Part shown: positions 22,900 to 33,378 of the stretch, piece by piece
Numbering within the stretch: the first letter of the stretch is position 1
How the letters are laid out: each line of letters opens with the position of its first letter
Source: Affinirhizobium lemnae
GTDB taxonomy: Bacteria; Pseudomonadota; Alphaproteobacteria; Rhizobiales; Rhizobiaceae
Direction of reading: 5' to 3'
Assembly (NCBI RefSeq): GCF_022968395.1
Contig: NZ_JALJQZ010000010.1
Span: 1-64,000, forward strand
DNA length: 64,000 bases
The notes under the pieces: generated by a model
Databases searched by the model: none
The model's input: the letters and a program-made list of their open reading frames with translations, nothing else
Told to the model about the DNA's origin: nothing
Position numbers and translations under genes: made by a program

Positions 22900-24960
22900 T
22901 CAGAACTCTTCCCAGTTCTCGCCGCTGGGTGCAACCGCAACAGCGGCGGCTGGTGCTGAGAGAGCGCGGGCGAGATTGCCCATGATCTTGCGGGCCGGCG
23001 ATGCCTTCGGAGCAGATCCAACATCGGCGGCTCTCGGCGCACGAGACACAACCGGGCGCGCCGTTGCTTCGGTAACGTAATTCGTAGAGGCAGCAGCGAC
23101 CATATCACCAATCTTGAAGTGCGACAGAAGTGAGAAAAGCGTTGCAGTTTCGCTGGACAGCTTATGTGTCGCGGCAGAGGTTTCCTCCACCATGGCCGCA
23201 TTCTTCTGCGTGACCTGGTCCATCTGATTGATGGCGGTGTTGATCTCGTGAAGGCCGGTTGCCTGCTCCCTAGCAGCAACTGCGATCGAATGGATGTGAT
23301 CGTTGATGCTGAGGACCTGCGTCTCGATTTCGTGGAGCGAAGCGCCCGTCTTCTGCACAAGCTTCACACCGCCAGCAACCTCGTCGCCAGACTTCGTGAT
23401 GAGCGTCTTGATGTCCTTGGCGGCATTCGCAGAGCGCTGAGCCAGTTCACGAACCTCCTGGGCAACGACGGCAAAGCCTTTGCCAGCTTCACCGGCGCGA
23501 GCCGCTTCGACGCCTGCGTTCAAAGCCAGCAGGTTCGTCTGGAAGGCAATTTCATCGATCACATTGATGATCTGAGAAATTTCGTGAGAAGCCTGCTCAA
23601 TGCGGCCCATTGCGGTGATTGCATCACGAACAACGGTCGCGGATTGGGCGGCGCTCTGCTTGGCTTCGGTCACCATTTCACTGGCTTCCTGGGCTCGCGT
23701 TGTGGATGTCTTGACCACAGCGGTAATTTGATCAAGCGAGGCCGACGTCTGTTCAAGCGCGGCGGCCTGCTGTTCCGTCCGGCGGGAAAGATCATCTGCC
23801 GCTATACGCAGCTCTTCTGAGTTGCTGTTGATCGAGCTCGTGGCGTTGCGGATCTCTTCCATTGTCTTGCGCAGACCCGTGATGGCCTCATTCACGTTGG
23901 TTTGCAGTTCGGCAAAGGCACCGCGGAAGTCTCCGCGCATTGTATCGGTCAGATCACCGATGGCGAGACGTTTCAGAATTGCACCGGTCTGGGTCAGTCC
24001 AGAGTCAACCGCCTCGAGCAGTTCATCGACATTGCGAGCAAAGCGATCTAGCGCCGGATCACCGAACTCCTTGTTGATGCGCGAAGAGAAATCACCGCTC
24101 GCAGCTGCCGCAAGAACACTGGCCATGCGATTCTGGAGAGCATCGCTCTTGGCGCGATTCGCGTTTTCCTGCGCATTCATGCGATTGACTTCGACACCGT
24201 TCGATTTAAACACCTCGACGGCAGCAGCCATGTCGCCGATCTCATCTTGGCGCCCCATCAATGGAATGTCGGCAGAATAGTCTCCGCTGGCAAGGCGCTT
24301 CATCGCTTCGGTCAGGCCAAGGATCGGGTTACTCAATGAACGAGAGCCGATAAACAAGCCAACCGCAGCGCCTGCGATAACGCCGACAGCAGTGATCGCA
24401 GCGATCATGACGAACAGTGTTCGACCGAAGGTTTCGGTGCTCTTCTGGACACTCTCTAGCTCGGCAAGGTCAGCAGCAACGACGGCATCGATCTCAGCCT
24501 GAAATGCCTTGCGATTGTTACGATTTGCCTCGTTATTGCCCTGCTTGTTGGCTGCGGCAGGACCTTCTTCCTTCGCCAGCCGGACCGTTTCGGAACGGAA
24601 CGCGCGGAATTCTTTCGCGCGCGACAACATAGCGTCGAAGACAGCCCGCTGCTCCTTAGGAACCAAAGGTTGCCAGGAGGCCAAAATCTGATCGATCTTA
24701 TCCAGGCTCTTCATGAGGCCCGGACCAAACTTCTCCGCGTCTGCGGCGTCTTTGGCAGCATAGATACCACGCGCTTCCATGACAACGGCCGTGACCGCGC
24801 GGTTCAGCGCCTCGCCTTTAAAGGCACGCGCGGCAGCATTATCGAATGCCACGATACGATTGCTGTACTCATGAATTGCAAAGAGCGACAATCCGCCGAC
24901 AACCAATGCAACCAGACTCAGTATACCAACAAGTAAATTGATTTTGCCTCGAATTCTCAT
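22900..24960 (-). CDS. Methyl-accepting chemotaxis protein with CheR/CheB tether
   Basis: The 686-residue chemoreceptor has a transmembrane helix near residues 8-30, a helical-bundle sensor region rich in Ala/Lys, a second membrane helix near 185-208 and HAMP repeats. The conserved signalling hairpin ([15 protein letters not shown]) ends in methylation helices. The protein ends in NWEEF, the pentapeptide type that docks CheR and CheB in high-abundance receptors, so it can probably assist adaptation of other receptors. The ATG at 24960 was preferred because AGGAAGG precedes it and the first membrane helix then begins directly; a longer frame adds 26 poorly supported residues. Confidence 0.92.
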   Translation of the reverse strand: MRIRGKINLLVGILSLVALVVGGLSLFAIHEYSNRIVAFDNAAARAFKGEALNRAVTAVVMEARGIYAAKDAADAEKFGPGLMKSLDKIDQILASWQPLVPKEQRAVFDAMLSRAKEFRAFRSETVRLAKEEGPAAANKQGNNEANRNNRKAFQAEIDAVVAADLAELESVQKSTETFGRTLFVMIAAITAVGVIAGAAVGLFIGSRSLSNPILGLTEAMKRLASGDYSADIPLMGRQDEIGDMAAAVEVFKSNGVEVNRMNAQENANRAKSDALQNRMASVLAAAASGDFSSRINKEFGDPALDRFARNVDELLEAVDSGLTQTGAILKRLAIGDLTDTMRGDFRGAFAELQTNVNEAITGLRKTMEEIRNATSSINSNSEELRIAADDLSRRTEQQAAALEQTSASLDQITAVVKTSTTRAQEASEMVTEAKQSAAQSATVVRDAITAMGRIEQASHEISQIINVIDEIAFQTNLLALNAGVEAARAGEAGKGFAVVAQEVRELAQRSANAAKDIKTLITKSGDEVAGGVKLVQKTGASLHEIETQVLSINDHIHSIAVAAREQATGLHEINTAINQMDQVTQKNAAMVEETSAATHKLSSETATLFSLLSHFKIGDMVAAASTNYVTEATARPVVSRAPRAADVGSAPKASPARKIMGNLARALSAPAAAVAVAPSGENWEEF

Positions 24961-25308
24961 TCCGCCCTTCCTGTCTTGCCTGTCGCCGGTTACTGAGCCC
25001 CCGCTCCCGGACAGCTTCGATTGCACAAAATTTGCCATCGAGTAATTAAGGAAACCTGAACTTAAATCAGAGTTTGTGTCGCAACCGACGCGTCCAAACG
25101 GGTCACCTGAACAATGTCGGACTCAGAGTTACCGTGATGTGAAGGCGGCAAGATTGACTTTGCGCGGCTGATGCCCTTATAAGCCGCGCACGTGCGGCAT
25201 CTCAGGCTGAAGCGCATCCGCGCACCTGTGGCCGAAACGTTTTCAAACAACGCTCTTGCTCTTCACGGAGCAACTTCAAGAAGGGCCGCACACCGCGGTG
25301 TTAAAAAA
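24961..25308. other. Divergent intergenic region between mcp and rpmH
   Basis: This 348-bp stretch holds the chemoreceptor's ribosome binding site on the minus strand and the rpmH promoter at 25154-25183 on the plus strand. A transcript leader of about 120 bases lies before rpmH. No gene is evident; a short plus-strand frame running into rpmH is only an N-terminal extension of it. Confidence 0.6.
25154..25183 (+). promoter_or_regulatory. Sigma-70-type promoter of rpmH-rnpA-yidC
   Basis: TTGACT at 25154-25159 and TATAAG at 25178-25183 are separated by 18 bp, close to the vegetative consensus. The start point would lie about 115 bp before the rpmH ATG. Strong promoters are usual for this operon. 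Confidence 0.7.
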
Positions 25309-25443
25309 ATGAAGCGTACCTACCAACCATCCAAGCTTGTTCGCAAGCGTCGTCACGGCTTTCGTGCTCGTATGGCGACGCCCGGTGGTCGCAAGGTTCT
25401 TGCTGCCCGTCGCGCACGTGGCCGCAAGCGTCTGTCGGCCTAA
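25309..25443 (+). CDS. rpmH: 50S ribosomal protein L34
   Basis: The 44-residue, very basic product begins [18 protein letters not shown] and contains the [19 protein letters not shown] stretch, diagnostic for L34 of the large ribosomal subunit. The ATG at 25309 gives the standard length; a longer in-frame start exists but would add a non-conserved leader. It precedes rnpA by 28 bp, the nearly universal bacterial arrangement, and is expressed from the promoter at 25154. Confidence 0.98.
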   Translation: MKRTYQPSKLVRKRRHGFRARMATPGGRKVLAARRARGRKRLSA

Positions 25444-25471
25444 GTGTCGATAGCCCGAGATCGACCGGGCG

Positions 25472-25864
25472 ATGAAGTCGCAAGACAAAATGCAGCGAAC
25501 TGTCGGGCGGCTGAAAAGTCGGCCGCAGTTTCTTGCCGTGAGGGACGGTGAGAAGCGGCGTGGACCTCTCTTCCTTCTAGAGGTTCTCGATCGCAAGGAT
25601 CCCGCAAGCGAGCCCCGCGTCGGCTTTACTGTGACGAAGAAGCAGGGCAATGCTGTTGAGCGAAACCGGATGAAGCGACGGCTGCGCGAAGCGGTTCGTC
25701 AAGTCGCCCATTTTGCAATGAAAGACGGTCACGACTACGTCATTGTCGCGCGGCGCGAATTACTCGGAGCGCCTTTCGCCGACGTGACGAAAGCGCTTTC
25801 CGAGCGGATCGGAAGCAGACCGAAACACAAGCGGTCCGAGGAGACCCGTTCCAGGAAAGCATGA
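25472..25864 (+). CDS. rnpA: Ribonuclease P protein component
   Basis: The 130-residue basic protein is the protein subunit of RNase P, which with its RNA removes 5' leaders from pre-tRNA. The signature RNR motif region is present ([19 protein letters not shown]), with [10 protein letters not shown] before it and DYVIVARRE after it. It lies between rpmH and yidC, and its stop overlaps the yidC start, so the two are translationally coupled. The N-terminus could begin at Met1 or Met7. Confidence 0.96.
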   Translation: MKSQDKMQRTVGRLKSRPQFLAVRDGEKRRGPLFLLEVLDRKDPASEPRVGFTVTKKQGNAVERNRMKRRLREAVRQVAHFAMKDGHDYVIVARRELLGAPFADVTKALSERIGSRPKHKRSEETRSRKA

Positions 25865-27666
25865 TGGAAAAGAATCGCAATTACTTCATCGCGATCGCCC
25901 TTTCAGTGGTGATCGTTCTTGCCTGGCAATTCCTCTATATGAATCCGAGGTTGGAAGCCCAGCGTCGCGCTGAGGAGGCCCGGCTCGCAAGCCAGGGGCA
26001 GAGCCAGATCATCCAGCCGCAGAGCCCCGGCGCCCAATCTGGCGTACAGCCAAACGGCACATTGCCTGCCAGCGCACAGGCTCAGGTTCAGGTCACCCGT
26101 GAAGAGTCGCTGGCGAAATCCGTACGCGTCGTGATCGACACCCCCGCGCTTTCCGGCTCCATTAATCTTGTGGGCGCTCGCTTCGATGATCTGAGCCTTC
26201 GCGAATATCATGAGACGGTTGATCCGAAGAGCCCAACCATTGTGCTCTTCTCTCCGGCCGACACGAAGGACGGATATTTTACCGAACTTGGCTACATCGG
26301 CAGCCAGGAAACCGGAACGGTTCCGGGCCCGTCCACCGTGTGGACTGCACCTGCAGGTGCCAAGCTAACCGTGCAGACACCGGTAACGTTGACCTTCACC
26401 AACGACAAAGGTCTGGTGTTCAATCGAACGGTCGCGATCGACGAACATTACATGCTGACGGTGACCGACAGGATCGAGAACCCGACCGGCGCGCCTGTTA
26501 ATCTTTCGACCTATGGACGCGTCACACGCTATAACAAGCCAAGCCATCCATCCGTTTATGTCATCCATGAGGGCTTTCTTGGCGTGATCGGTTCAGAGGC
26601 AGGTCTCACCGAACACAGCTATAGCAACGTTGAGAAAGAGGCTACGATCAATCCCAAGGCGACTGGCGGCTGGCTCGGCATTACCGACAAGTACTGGGCT
26701 GCAACGCTCATTCCGCCGCAGACGCTCGCTTACGAATCCCAATTCCGCTATCTTGCAGATGGTCAGGCACGCTATCAGGCGGACTTCAAGTCCGACAGCT
26801 TCACCGTCCAGCCGGGCCAGCCAACAGAGATCAAGAATCTTGTCTTTGCAGGCGCCAAGGAAGTACCGCTCGTCGACGGCTATGAGGCGAGCTACTCTAT
26901 TCCGAAGTTCGATCTGCTCATCGATTGGGGCTGGTTCTATTTCATCACCAAGCCGATGTTCAAGCTGATGGACTTCTTCTTCCGCTTCTTCGGCAACTTC
27001 GGCGTTGCTATCCTCTGCACCACCATCGTCGTTAAGGCTTTGTTCTTCCCGCTTGCCAGCAAGCAATACGCTTCCATGGCTGCGATGAAGCGCGTTCAGC
27101 CAAAGATGGAGGAATTGAAGGCAAAGCATGGCGATGACCGCATGGCAATGCAACAGGCGATGATGCAGCTCTACAAGGAAGAGAAGATCAACCCGATTGC
27201 AGGCTGCTGGCCGGTCCTGCTTCAGATCCCGGTGTTCTTCGCTCTCTACAAGGTCATCTACGTCACGATCGAAATGCGCCACGCGCCGTTCTTTGGCTGG
27301 ATCCAGGATCTGTCTGCGCCCGATCCGACATCGCTGTTCAACCTCTTCGGCCTTCTGCCCTACGACGTGCCGCATGCATTGATGATCGGCATCTGGCCCA
27401 TCATCATGGGTGTCACGATGTTCTTGCAGATGCGCATGAACCCGACACCGCCGGATCCGACGCAGGCCATGATCTTTACGTGGATGCCGCTGGTCTTCAC
27501 CTTCATGCTGGCTTCGTTCCCTGCAGGTCTGGTCATCTACTGGGCATGGAACAACACCCTCTCCATCACCCAGCAGGCTCTGATCATGAAGCGTCATGGT
27601 GCCAAGATCGAACTGTTCGGCAATCTCAAGAGTCTGTTCCAGCGAAAACCGGCTGGAACGAAATAG
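25861..27666 (+). CDS. yidC: Membrane protein insertase YidC
   Basis: The 601-residue inner-membrane insertase has an N-terminal membrane anchor (residues 9-26), a low-complexity linker and a large periplasmic beta domain (about 80-340). The conserved 60KD_IMP core follows with five membrane helices, including the [20 protein letters not shown] segment. It inserts and folds membrane proteins alone or with SecYEG. Two adjacent ATG codons are possible starts. An intrinsic terminator follows the gene. Confidence 0.98.
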   Translation: MMEKNRNYFIAIALSVVIVLAWQFLYMNPRLEAQRRAEEARLASQGQSQIIQPQSPGAQSGVQPNGTLPASAQAQVQVTREESLAKSVRVVIDTPALSGSINLVGARFDDLSLREYHETVDPKSPTIVLFSPADTKDGYFTELGYIGSQETGTVPGPSTVWTAPAGAKLTVQTPVTLTFTNDKGLVFNRTVAIDEHYMLTVTDRIENPTGAPVNLSTYGRVTRYNKPSHPSVYVIHEGFLGVIGSEAGLTEHSYSNVEKEATINPKATGGWLGITDKYWAATLIPPQTLAYESQFRYLADGQARYQADFKSDSFTVQPGQPTEIKNLVFAGAKEVPLVDGYEASYSIPKFDLLIDWGWFYFITKPMFKLMDFFFRFFGNFGVAILCTTIVVKALFFPLASKQYASMAAMKRVQPKMEELKAKHGDDRMAMQQAMMQLYKEEKINPIAGCWPVLLQIPVFFALYKVIYVTIEMRHAPFFGWIQDLSAPDPTSLFNLFGLLPYDVPHALMIGIWPIIMGVTMFLQMRMNPTPPDPTQAMIFTWMPLVFTFMLASFPAGLVIYWAWNNTLSITQQALIMKRHGAKIELFGNLKSLFQRKPAGTK

Positions 27667-27678
27667 CGTGGTTTATCC

Positions 27679-27711
27679 AGCCCCGGCTTCAACAGAGCCG
27701 GGGCTTTTTTT
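27679..27711 (+). terminator. Intrinsic terminator after yidC
   Basis: AGCCCCGGC and GCCGGGGCT form a 9-bp stem around an 8-base loop and are followed by a run of seven T residues. It ends the rpmH-rnpA-yidC operon. Confidence 0.92.
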
Positions 27712-27728
27712 GTTTCAGGAGATTCCGA

Positions 27729-28649
27729 TTGCTGAACGGTGAAACACCGATACCCAACCGTTTTTCGTCTCGCTTCATGGGTATTCTGCTTGTGGCAGCG
27801 TCTGCTTTCGTCTGGAGCTATGGCGGCGCAATCCAGCGCTTCATCCAGATCGATGACACCTGGACGATTGTGTTCTGGCGCTGCTTCTTTGCTGCACTCT
27901 TCCTGCTTTGCTTTATGATACTGAGAGACGGGCCGCGCGAAACAGCGCGGCTGTTTTCATCGATGGGAGTGCCAGGGCTGACGATTGCCACTGGCTTTGC
28001 TATCATTTCTACCTGTTTCGTCTTGGCCGTCAGCATCACGCCGGTTGCCAATGTCGCCTTGTTCATGGCCTCTATCCCGCTCTTTGCAGCCCTGTTTGCT
28101 CGCATCTTTCTCAAGGAGCCGATCACACGCGTCACGTGGCTGGCCATCATTGCGGTCATGGCTGGGGTGGGCATAATGGTCTCGTCTTCGCTCGGTGAAG
28201 GCCTTTCTGTTATTGGGCTTACGCTCGCGGCATCCATAGCCCTTATCTTTGCGGGCATGACGGTCATCACGCGGCGCCACCCCGGCATCAGGATGACGCC
28301 AGCCGCCTGTCTTGGTTCTCTGATTGCGACGCTTGCCGCAGCCACTCAGGCCGGTTCATTCCTTGCACCGACTCAGGATATGGCGCTGCTCTTCGCGTTC
28401 GGAGCCTTGAACCTCGGTCTGGGCATGGCGCTGTATGTGACTGGCGCCAGAATGATCCCGTCAGCGCTTGCTGCCCTGCTGGGTACGCTGGAAATGATCC
28501 TTGCTCCGGCCTGGATGGTATTGCTACACGATGAGGTCCCCTCCCAGCGAACTTTGATCGGAGGTGCTGTCGTTTTCGCAGCACTTTTTACCTATTTGCT
28601 GAACAGGCCGGGACCAAAGGAAACACGAAACCTGACGCGTTCGGCTTGA
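27729..28649 (+). CDS. DMT-superfamily transporter (EamA family)
   Basis: The 306-residue product has ten hydrophobic helices arranged as two EamA repeats (about residues 15-150 and 165-295), the fold of drug/metabolite exporters. The substrate is not deducible. The TTG at 27729 was chosen because AGGAG lies 8 bases before it; the first ATG is 48 bases later and would cut into the N-terminal helix region only slightly. It follows the yidC terminator closely. Confidence 0.85.
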   Translation: MLNGETPIPNRFSSRFMGILLVAASAFVWSYGGAIQRFIQIDDTWTIVFWRCFFAALFLLCFMILRDGPRETARLFSSMGVPGLTIATGFAIISTCFVLAVSITPVANVALFMASIPLFAALFARIFLKEPITRVTWLAIIAVMAGVGIMVSSSLGEGLSVIGLTLAASIALIFAGMTVITRRHPGIRMTPAACLGSLIATLAAATQAGSFLAPTQDMALLFAFGALNLGLGMALYVTGARMIPSALAALLGTLEMILAPAWMVLLHDEVPSQRTLIGGAVVFAALFTYLLNRPGPKETRNLTRSA

Positions 28650-28700
28650 CTCGTGCAGCGAAACCCTGAATTCACAGGAGCTGAAACAAAGGCACCTTTC

Positions 28701-29357
28701 ATGACCAGCGACACCAAAAGCACAAAGCCGATCTTCGGGCACCCCTGGATTTTCATTCGCGGAGTTCCCGCCATGAAGTTCCTGCCACCGGAAGGACCGC
28801 TCGAGGTTGCCTTTGCGGGACGCTCGAATGTCGGCAAGTCTTCGCTGATCAATGGACTTGTCGGGCAGAAGGGTCTTGCGCGGACATCAAATACGCCCGG
28901 CCGCACCCAGGAACTCAACTACTTCGTCCCGGACGGCTATTCCGGTGAAGGCGACGATCTGCCGCCGATGGCCTTGGTGGATATGCCCGGTTACGGTTAT
29001 GCGCAGGCCCCGAAGGAACAGGTGGATGCCTGGACGAAATTGGTTTTCGATTATCTTCGCGGCCGCGCGACCCTGAAGCGTGTCTATGTTCTGATAGATA
29101 GCCGCCATGGGTTGAAGAAGAACGATGATGAGGTTCTGTCGCTGCTCGACAAGGCCGCTGTCTCCTACCAGATCGTTCTGACGAAGACCGACAAGATCAA
29201 GGTTCCAGCCGTACCGAAGCTGGTCGACGAAACGCTGGAGAAGATCCGCAAGCGCCCCGCTGCCTATCCAGAGGTTCTGGCCACCTCGTCGGAAAAGTCC
29301 GAAGGTCTTGAAGCCCTGCGCGGGGAAATCCTGAAGACGATCGGGCGTCCGGCCTGA
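28701..29357 (+). CDS. engB: Ribosome biogenesis GTP-binding protein EngB (YsxC/YihA)
   Basis: The 218-residue GTPase has the G1 motif GRSNVGKSS, the switch I segment [15 protein letters not shown]3 DMPGYGYA, G4 LTKTDK and a G5-like SSEKSEG. The family acts in 50S subunit assembly and is essential in many bacteria. The ATG at 28701 gives the usual length; an in-frame GTG 48 bp upstream lacks a ribosome binding site. It is convergent with the fasciclin gene. Confidence 0.95.
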   Translation: MTSDTKSTKPIFGHPWIFIRGVPAMKFLPPEGPLEVAFAGRSNVGKSSLINGLVGQKGLARTSNTPGRTQELNYFVPDGYSGEGDDLPPMALVDMPGYGYAQAPKEQVDAWTKLVFDYLRGRATLKRVYVLIDSRHGLKKNDDEVLSLLDKAAVSYQIVLTKTDKIKVPAVPKLVDETLEKIRKRPAAYPEVLATSSEKSEGLEALRGEILKTIGRPA

Positions 29358-29393
29358 CGCATCGGTGAGCCAGGCCGAACCTTGATTTAGCTG

Positions 29394-29954
29394 TTACATG
29401 GTCTTCGGCAGCATAACGCGGTCGATCACGTGGATCACGCCGTTCGACTGCTTCACATCGGCAATCGTGACACGAGCAACGCTTCCATTTTCATCGGTCA
29501 GCGTTATGCGGCCCTTGTTCATCTTCGCTTTCAGGATGCATCCGCCAACCGTCTTCACGTCGTGCGTACCGCCATCGTCCTTGATCATCTTGGCGATCAT
29601 GCCGGACATGGCATCAGCCGCGACAACGTGGCAGGTCAGCACCTTCTGCAACTGCGCCTTGTTTTCCGGCTTCAGGAGGTTATCGACCGCGCCCTTCGGC
29701 AGCATTTTGAATGCGGCATTCGTCGGCGCGAACACGGTGAAGGGGCCCTTGCCGGTCAATGTATCGACAAGACCGGCAGCCTTCACAGCAGCGACCAGCG
29801 TGGTGTGATCCTTGGAGTTGACGGCATTCTCGACGATGGTCCTGGTTTCGTACATCGGCGCACCGCCGACCTTCGGATTCGCAGCGAAGACGGGAGCGGC
29901 GGAGCCTGCTACCAGAGCGACAGTTGCTAATGTATGCATCGCGAATTTGAACAT
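29394..29954 (-). CDS. Secreted fasciclin-domain protein
   Basis: The 186-residue protein has a signal peptide (about residues 1-24, ending SAAPVFA) and a single FAS1 domain. The domain is recognised by TLVAAVKAAGLVDTLTGKGP, FTVFAPTNAAF, the GAVDNLL segment and VIHVIDRVMLP at the end. FAS1 domains mediate adhesion or ligand binding at the envelope. It stands next to an ECF sigma/anti-sigma pair on the same strand, an arrangement also known from SigK-type systems whose regulons contain fasciclin-like proteins. It may be a target of that sigma factor. Confidence 0.92.
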   Translation of the reverse strand: MFKFAMHTLATVALVAGSAAPVFAANPKVGGAPMYETRTIVENAVNSKDHTTLVAAVKAAGLVDTLTGKGPFTVFAPTNAAFKMLPKGAVDNLLKPENKAQLQKVLTCHVVAADAMSGMIAKMIKDDGGTHDVKTVGGCILKAKMNKGRITLTDENGSVARVTIADVKQSNGVIHVIDRVMLPKTM

Positions 29955-30086
29955 GGATATTTCCTCTTCCTTCGTTCAAACGCCGACGGGACTCTTGCCC
30001 GTTGGGTGGCCCGGAATGATCGGTTCATCCGGAAGGACGAAGACTGCGAAGAGAAAGTTTCAGTTGATCGAAAATAAATGAACCGT

Positions 30087-30818
30087 TCAGCGAGCGAGCA
30101 TCTGGCCTGACAGCAGGACCGGGCCGGTAGGGCCCAAGGATGGAGAGCCACCCTTTGGTTCCAGACTGACAGCCAGCGTGACACCATTCGCAATACGGCG
30201 GCGCATCGTGTCTGGAACGATGACATCGCCGTTCGCGGTGTCCGGGATTACCCCGAGTGAAACCGGCGGCGCATTTCCATCGATCATCCAAAGCTCTAAC
30301 GACTTGGGCTCCGACTGCGGATTGGCAACTGGCATCATGGTGAGCCTTCCACTGCGCGGCTCGTAATTTGCGAGCAGGCTTATATTCGTCCCGTCCTGCC
30401 CTTTCAATTGCGCCTGCATCTGTCCGCCAGTCTTCAGCGAAGACGGAGGCTGAAGACCAAAGATAGCGACACCAATCAGCATCAGGAACGAGGTCAGAGC
30501 CAAGGTTCGCCAAACCGGAGCAGAGGACCACAGGCGCCGTCCAAATCCCGAATGCTGCGCTTGTTGCGAGCCTCTCGAGAACAATCGTTGTTGCACTTGC
30601 GGAAATACAGCTTCCGATGGTACCTGGGGAACATATTCATCATCCATAGACGACAGATTTTCCTGCCAGCGCGCAACCATTGCCGCAAAGGCACGGTCGC
30701 ACCGGATCCGCTGCTCGACCTGCTGACGCTTTTCGGCGGGCAAAACACCAAGAACATATTCGCCTGCAAGAACTTCGTCTCTTGCGCGATCACCTTCGCT
30801 CTGGTCCGGCTTAGTCAT
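30087..30818 (-). CDS. Anti-sigma factor, RskA/ChrR-like
   Basis: The 243-residue protein has a cytoplasmic N-terminal anti-sigma domain (about residues 10-70, DEVLAGEYVLGVLPAEKRQQ), one membrane helix (about 107-125, LALTSFLMLIGVAIFGL) and a periplasmic RskA C-terminal domain (PKSLELWMIDG, VSLGVIPD). It should hold the adjacent ECF sigma factor inactive at the membrane. The ATG at 30818 overlaps the sigma stop codon (ATGA), giving coupled, balanced synthesis. A longer frame starting inside the sigma gene has no support. Confidence 0.9.
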   Translation of the reverse strand: MTKPDQSEGDRARDEVLAGEYVLGVLPAEKRQQVEQRIRCDRAFAAMVARWQENLSSMDDEYVPQVPSEAVFPQVQQRLFSRGSQQAQHSGFGRRLWSSAPVWRTLALTSFLMLIGVAIFGLQPPSSLKTGGQMQAQLKGQDGTNISLLANYEPRSGRLTMMPVANPQSEPKSLELWMIDGNAPPVSLGVIPDTANGDVIVPDTMRRRIANGVTLAVSLEPKGGSPSLGPTGPVLLSGQMLAR

Positions 30819-31357
30819 CGGTCCATGCACTCTCTCAGTTTCAAAAGACTGCGTCTCAGCCATGTCCGCATCGTATTCAGCGGTACATCGTATCGTTCCG
30901 CCAGTTCCTGATAGCTCATGCCGTCGACATAAGCCGCACGAACCGCCTGCGCGCGATCAGGATCCAACTCTTGCATACACCTGTCAATGCGCCTTCCTTC
31001 GCCACTGATCACAGTTTGCGCCTCCGGATCCAGAGCGTCATCGACAAGGCTGTCCATTTCATCGTCCAGATTTTCCGTTTCTTGCTTTCGGCTTCGCAGC
31101 ATATCCAACGAATGGTTACGCGCAATCGCACAGAGCCAGGGCATCGCGCTGGTCTGCCCTCCGACAAAGCGATCGGCGCGATACCAGATCTTGACGAAGA
31201 TTTCCTGCAGCGCATCCTCGGCATCATTTCGCACCTTGAGGAGACGCAGGCAAATGCCGAAAAGTTTCGGCGAGACCGCAACATAGAGAGCGTGGAAGGC
31301 GACACGATCCTGCAACGCCACCCGGGCCAGCAGATCCGGGAGATCGGTTTCACCCAT
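30815..31357 (-). CDS. ECF-type RNA polymerase sigma factor (SigK-like)
   Basis: The 180-residue protein contains sigma region 2 (about 25-95, with [17 protein letters not shown] and the [17 protein letters not shown] helix) and region 4 (about 120-175, [20 protein letters not shown]). It should direct RNA polymerase to envelope or oxidative stress genes once released by the adjacent anti-sigma factor. The ATG at 31357 was chosen because AAGGTGAG lies just upstream and the length fits ECF factors; a frame 29 codons longer exists. Its own promoter was not identified with confidence. Confidence 0.9.
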   Translation of the reverse strand: MGETDLPDLLARVALQDRVAFHALYVAVSPKLFGICLRLLKVRNDAEDALQEIFVKIWYRADRFVGGQTSAMPWLCAIARNHSLDMLRSRKQETENLDDEMDSLVDDALDPEAQTVISGEGRRIDRCMQELDPDRAQAVRAAYVDGMSYQELAERYDVPLNTMRTWLRRSLLKLRECMDR

Positions 31358-31482
31358 TGCACTCACCTTCCATGGCACATTTGGCTGCATCACGTCGCTT
31401 ACGGTCATTTGTTTCAAACGGATTATTTCCTCCGTCAAAAACATGGGTTACAAGGCCGCACCAAGGTTCCAGAGGTGTTTTC

Positions 31483-32370
31483 ATGTCCCCTTCCGAAAGC
31501 GAGATGCAGGCCCAGTTGCTGGCACAGGCCCTGCCCTTCATGCAGCGTTACGAGAATAAGACGATCGTCGTGAAATATGGCGGCCATGCGATGGGTGACG
31601 CAGCACTTGGTCGCGCTTTCGCTGAAGACATCGCACTTCTCAAGCAGGCGGGCGTTAACCCGATCGTCGTGCATGGCGGCGGCCCGCAGATCGGTGCAAT
31701 GCTCTCCAAGATGGGCATCGAATCCAAGTTCGAGGGCGGATTGCGCGTGACCGATCAGAAGACGGTCGAGATCGTCGAGATGGTACTGGCCGGTTCGATC
31801 AACAAGGAAATCGTCGCGCTCATCAACCAGACTGGCGAATGGGCAATCGGGCTTTGCGGCAAGGACGGCAACATGGTGTTTGCCGAAAAGGCCAAGAAGA
31901 CCGTGATCGATCCGGAATCGAATATCGAGCGCGTTCTGGACCTCGGCTTCGTTGGCGAAGTGGTGGAAGTCGACCGTACGCTGCTCGACCTTCTGGCGAA
32001 GTCGGAAATGATCCCCGTTATCGCGCCTGTTGCTCCGGGCCGTGATGGCGCGACCTATAACATCAACGCCGATACCTTTGCCGGCGCGATTGCAGGCGCG
32101 CTGCGCGCCGACCGTCTGCTGTTCCTCACCGATGTGCCGGGCGTGCTCGACAAGGACAAGAACCTGATCAAGGAGCTTTCTGTTGCGCAGGCGCAGGCGC
32201 TCATCAAGGACGGTACGATTTCCGGCGGCATGATTCCGAAGGTCGAGACCTGCATCGACGCCATCAAGGCGGGCGTTCAGGGCGTTGTCATCCTCAACGG
32301 GAAGACGTCACATTCGGTTCTTCTGGAAATCTACACGGAAGGTGGCGCAGGAACTCTCATCGTTCCCTGA
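31483..32370 (+). CDS. argB: Acetylglutamate kinase
   Basis: The 295-residue enzyme phosphorylates N-acetylglutamate in arginine biosynthesis. Visible motifs are the nucleotide-binding [14 protein letters not shown], the glycine-rich [10 protein letters not shown], the [13 protein letters not shown] segment and [15 protein letters not shown]. The length and the ATG at 31483 (GAGGTG upstream) fit the rhizobial enzyme; a longer frame would start inside the divergent sigma gene. The insert pattern is that of arginine-regulated enzymes, though this is not certain from sequence alone. Confidence 0.97.
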   Translation: MSPSESEMQAQLLAQALPFMQRYENKTIVVKYGGHAMGDAALGRAFAEDIALLKQAGVNPIVVHGGGPQIGAMLSKMGIESKFEGGLRVTDQKTVEIVEMVLAGSINKEIVALINQTGEWAIGLCGKDGNMVFAEKAKKTVIDPESNIERVLDLGFVGEVVEVDRTLLDLLAKSEMIPVIAPVAPGRDGATYNINADTFAGAIAGALRADRLLFLTDVPGVLDKDKNLIKELSVAQAQALIKDGTISGGMIPKVETCIDAIKAGVQGVVILNGKTSHSVLLEIYTEGGAGTLIVP

Positions 32371-32376
32371 TATCGC

Positions 32377-33282
32377 TCAAACGAAAATGAGACCGAGGAT
32401 GCCTGTCAGAATGAGCAGGCATCCCAAGACTTCCAGCCGGTTGATGCGCTCCTTGAACAGGAAAACCGAGGCTGCGAATGTAAAAACGAGTTCGATCTGG
32501 CCCAGCGCCCTGACATAGGCCACCTGCTGCAGCGTCATGGCCGTAAACCATCCCGCAGACCCCAGAACACCGGCAAGCCCGACCAGAGCTGACGACCGCC
32601 AGGACTGTATGACCTTGCCGATTTCCGCACGGTCGGTGAACACCATCCAGACCAGCATATAGAGCGTCTGGAACCCGGTGACGAAGGCCAGCGTGAAGGC
32701 TGCCTGCACCACCGCATTGGGTCCGTCCAGAGACAGAGATGCGCTGCGATAGGCGACGGCCGAGATTCCGAAGACACCGCCCGACGCAATGCCGATGAGG
32801 GCTGTGCGGCTGAAAAGCGCCGCCAAGAGACTGCGCACGCTGAGTGGCGTGCGGGCAACCGAGATCAGCATGACACCGATAACACCGATGATGATGGCAA
32901 CAACGGTTCCCGGCTGAAGTCTTTCACCGAGCAGCACCAGACCGAACAGCGCCGCCTGCACGGGCTCTGTTTTCGAGTATGCAGTTCCGACTGCGAAGTT
33001 TCGCAAGGAAAACAGATAGACCAGCATGATCGTTGCGTAGATCTGCGCCAGACCACCGAGGATTGCCCAGCCAACGAAGGGCCAGTTCATCTGTGGCAGA
33101 AAATGGCCTCCCAGGAAATGCAGGCCAGCGACGTAAAGAACGGCAACCGGAAAACCGTAGCCGAAGCGCACGAAGCTGGCGCCCCACGTGCCGAGGCTGG
33201 AACGCAGATGACGCTGCAGGGCGGAGCGCAGATTCTGCAGAAATGCAGCCGCAATGGTGATGGGGATCCAGAGTTCCATCAT
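32377..33282 (-). CDS. DMT-superfamily transporter (EamA family)
   Basis: The 301-residue integral membrane protein has about ten helices in two EamA-like halves, with the typical second-half pattern near the C-terminus (ALGQIELVFTFAASVFLFKE). The substrate is unknown. It is convergent with argB, the two stops being 6 bp apart, with no clear intrinsic terminator between them. It is not closely similar by eye to the EamA protein at 27729-28649. Confidence 0.85.
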   Translation of the reverse strand: MMELWIPITIAAAFLQNLRSALQRHLRSSLGTWGASFVRFGYGFPVAVLYVAGLHFLGGHFLPQMNWPFVGWAILGGLAQIYATIMLVYLFSLRNFAVGTAYSKTEPVQAALFGLVLLGERLQPGTVVAIIIGVIGVMLISVARTPLSVRSLLAALFSRTALIGIASGGVFGISAVAYRSASLSLDGPNAVVQAAFTLAFVTGFQTLYMLVWMVFTDRAEIGKVIQSWRSSALVGLAGVLGSAGWFTAMTLQQVAYVRALGQIELVFTFAASVFLFKERINRLEVLGCLLILTGILGLIFV

Positions 33283-33378
33283 GCTGGGCTAACATGCAGG
33301 GCATGAGCCGCCAAGCCCGCTCGGATGCGTAAGCGTTCTCCCCTTTCAATTCTCCTCGGCTCAAGGCATAAAGCGCGC

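Noticed and set aside
29955-31482. ECF sigma-dependent promoters before the fasciclin and sigma genes
   Set aside because: The two upstream regions were compared by eye and share no convincing pair of -35 and -10 elements.
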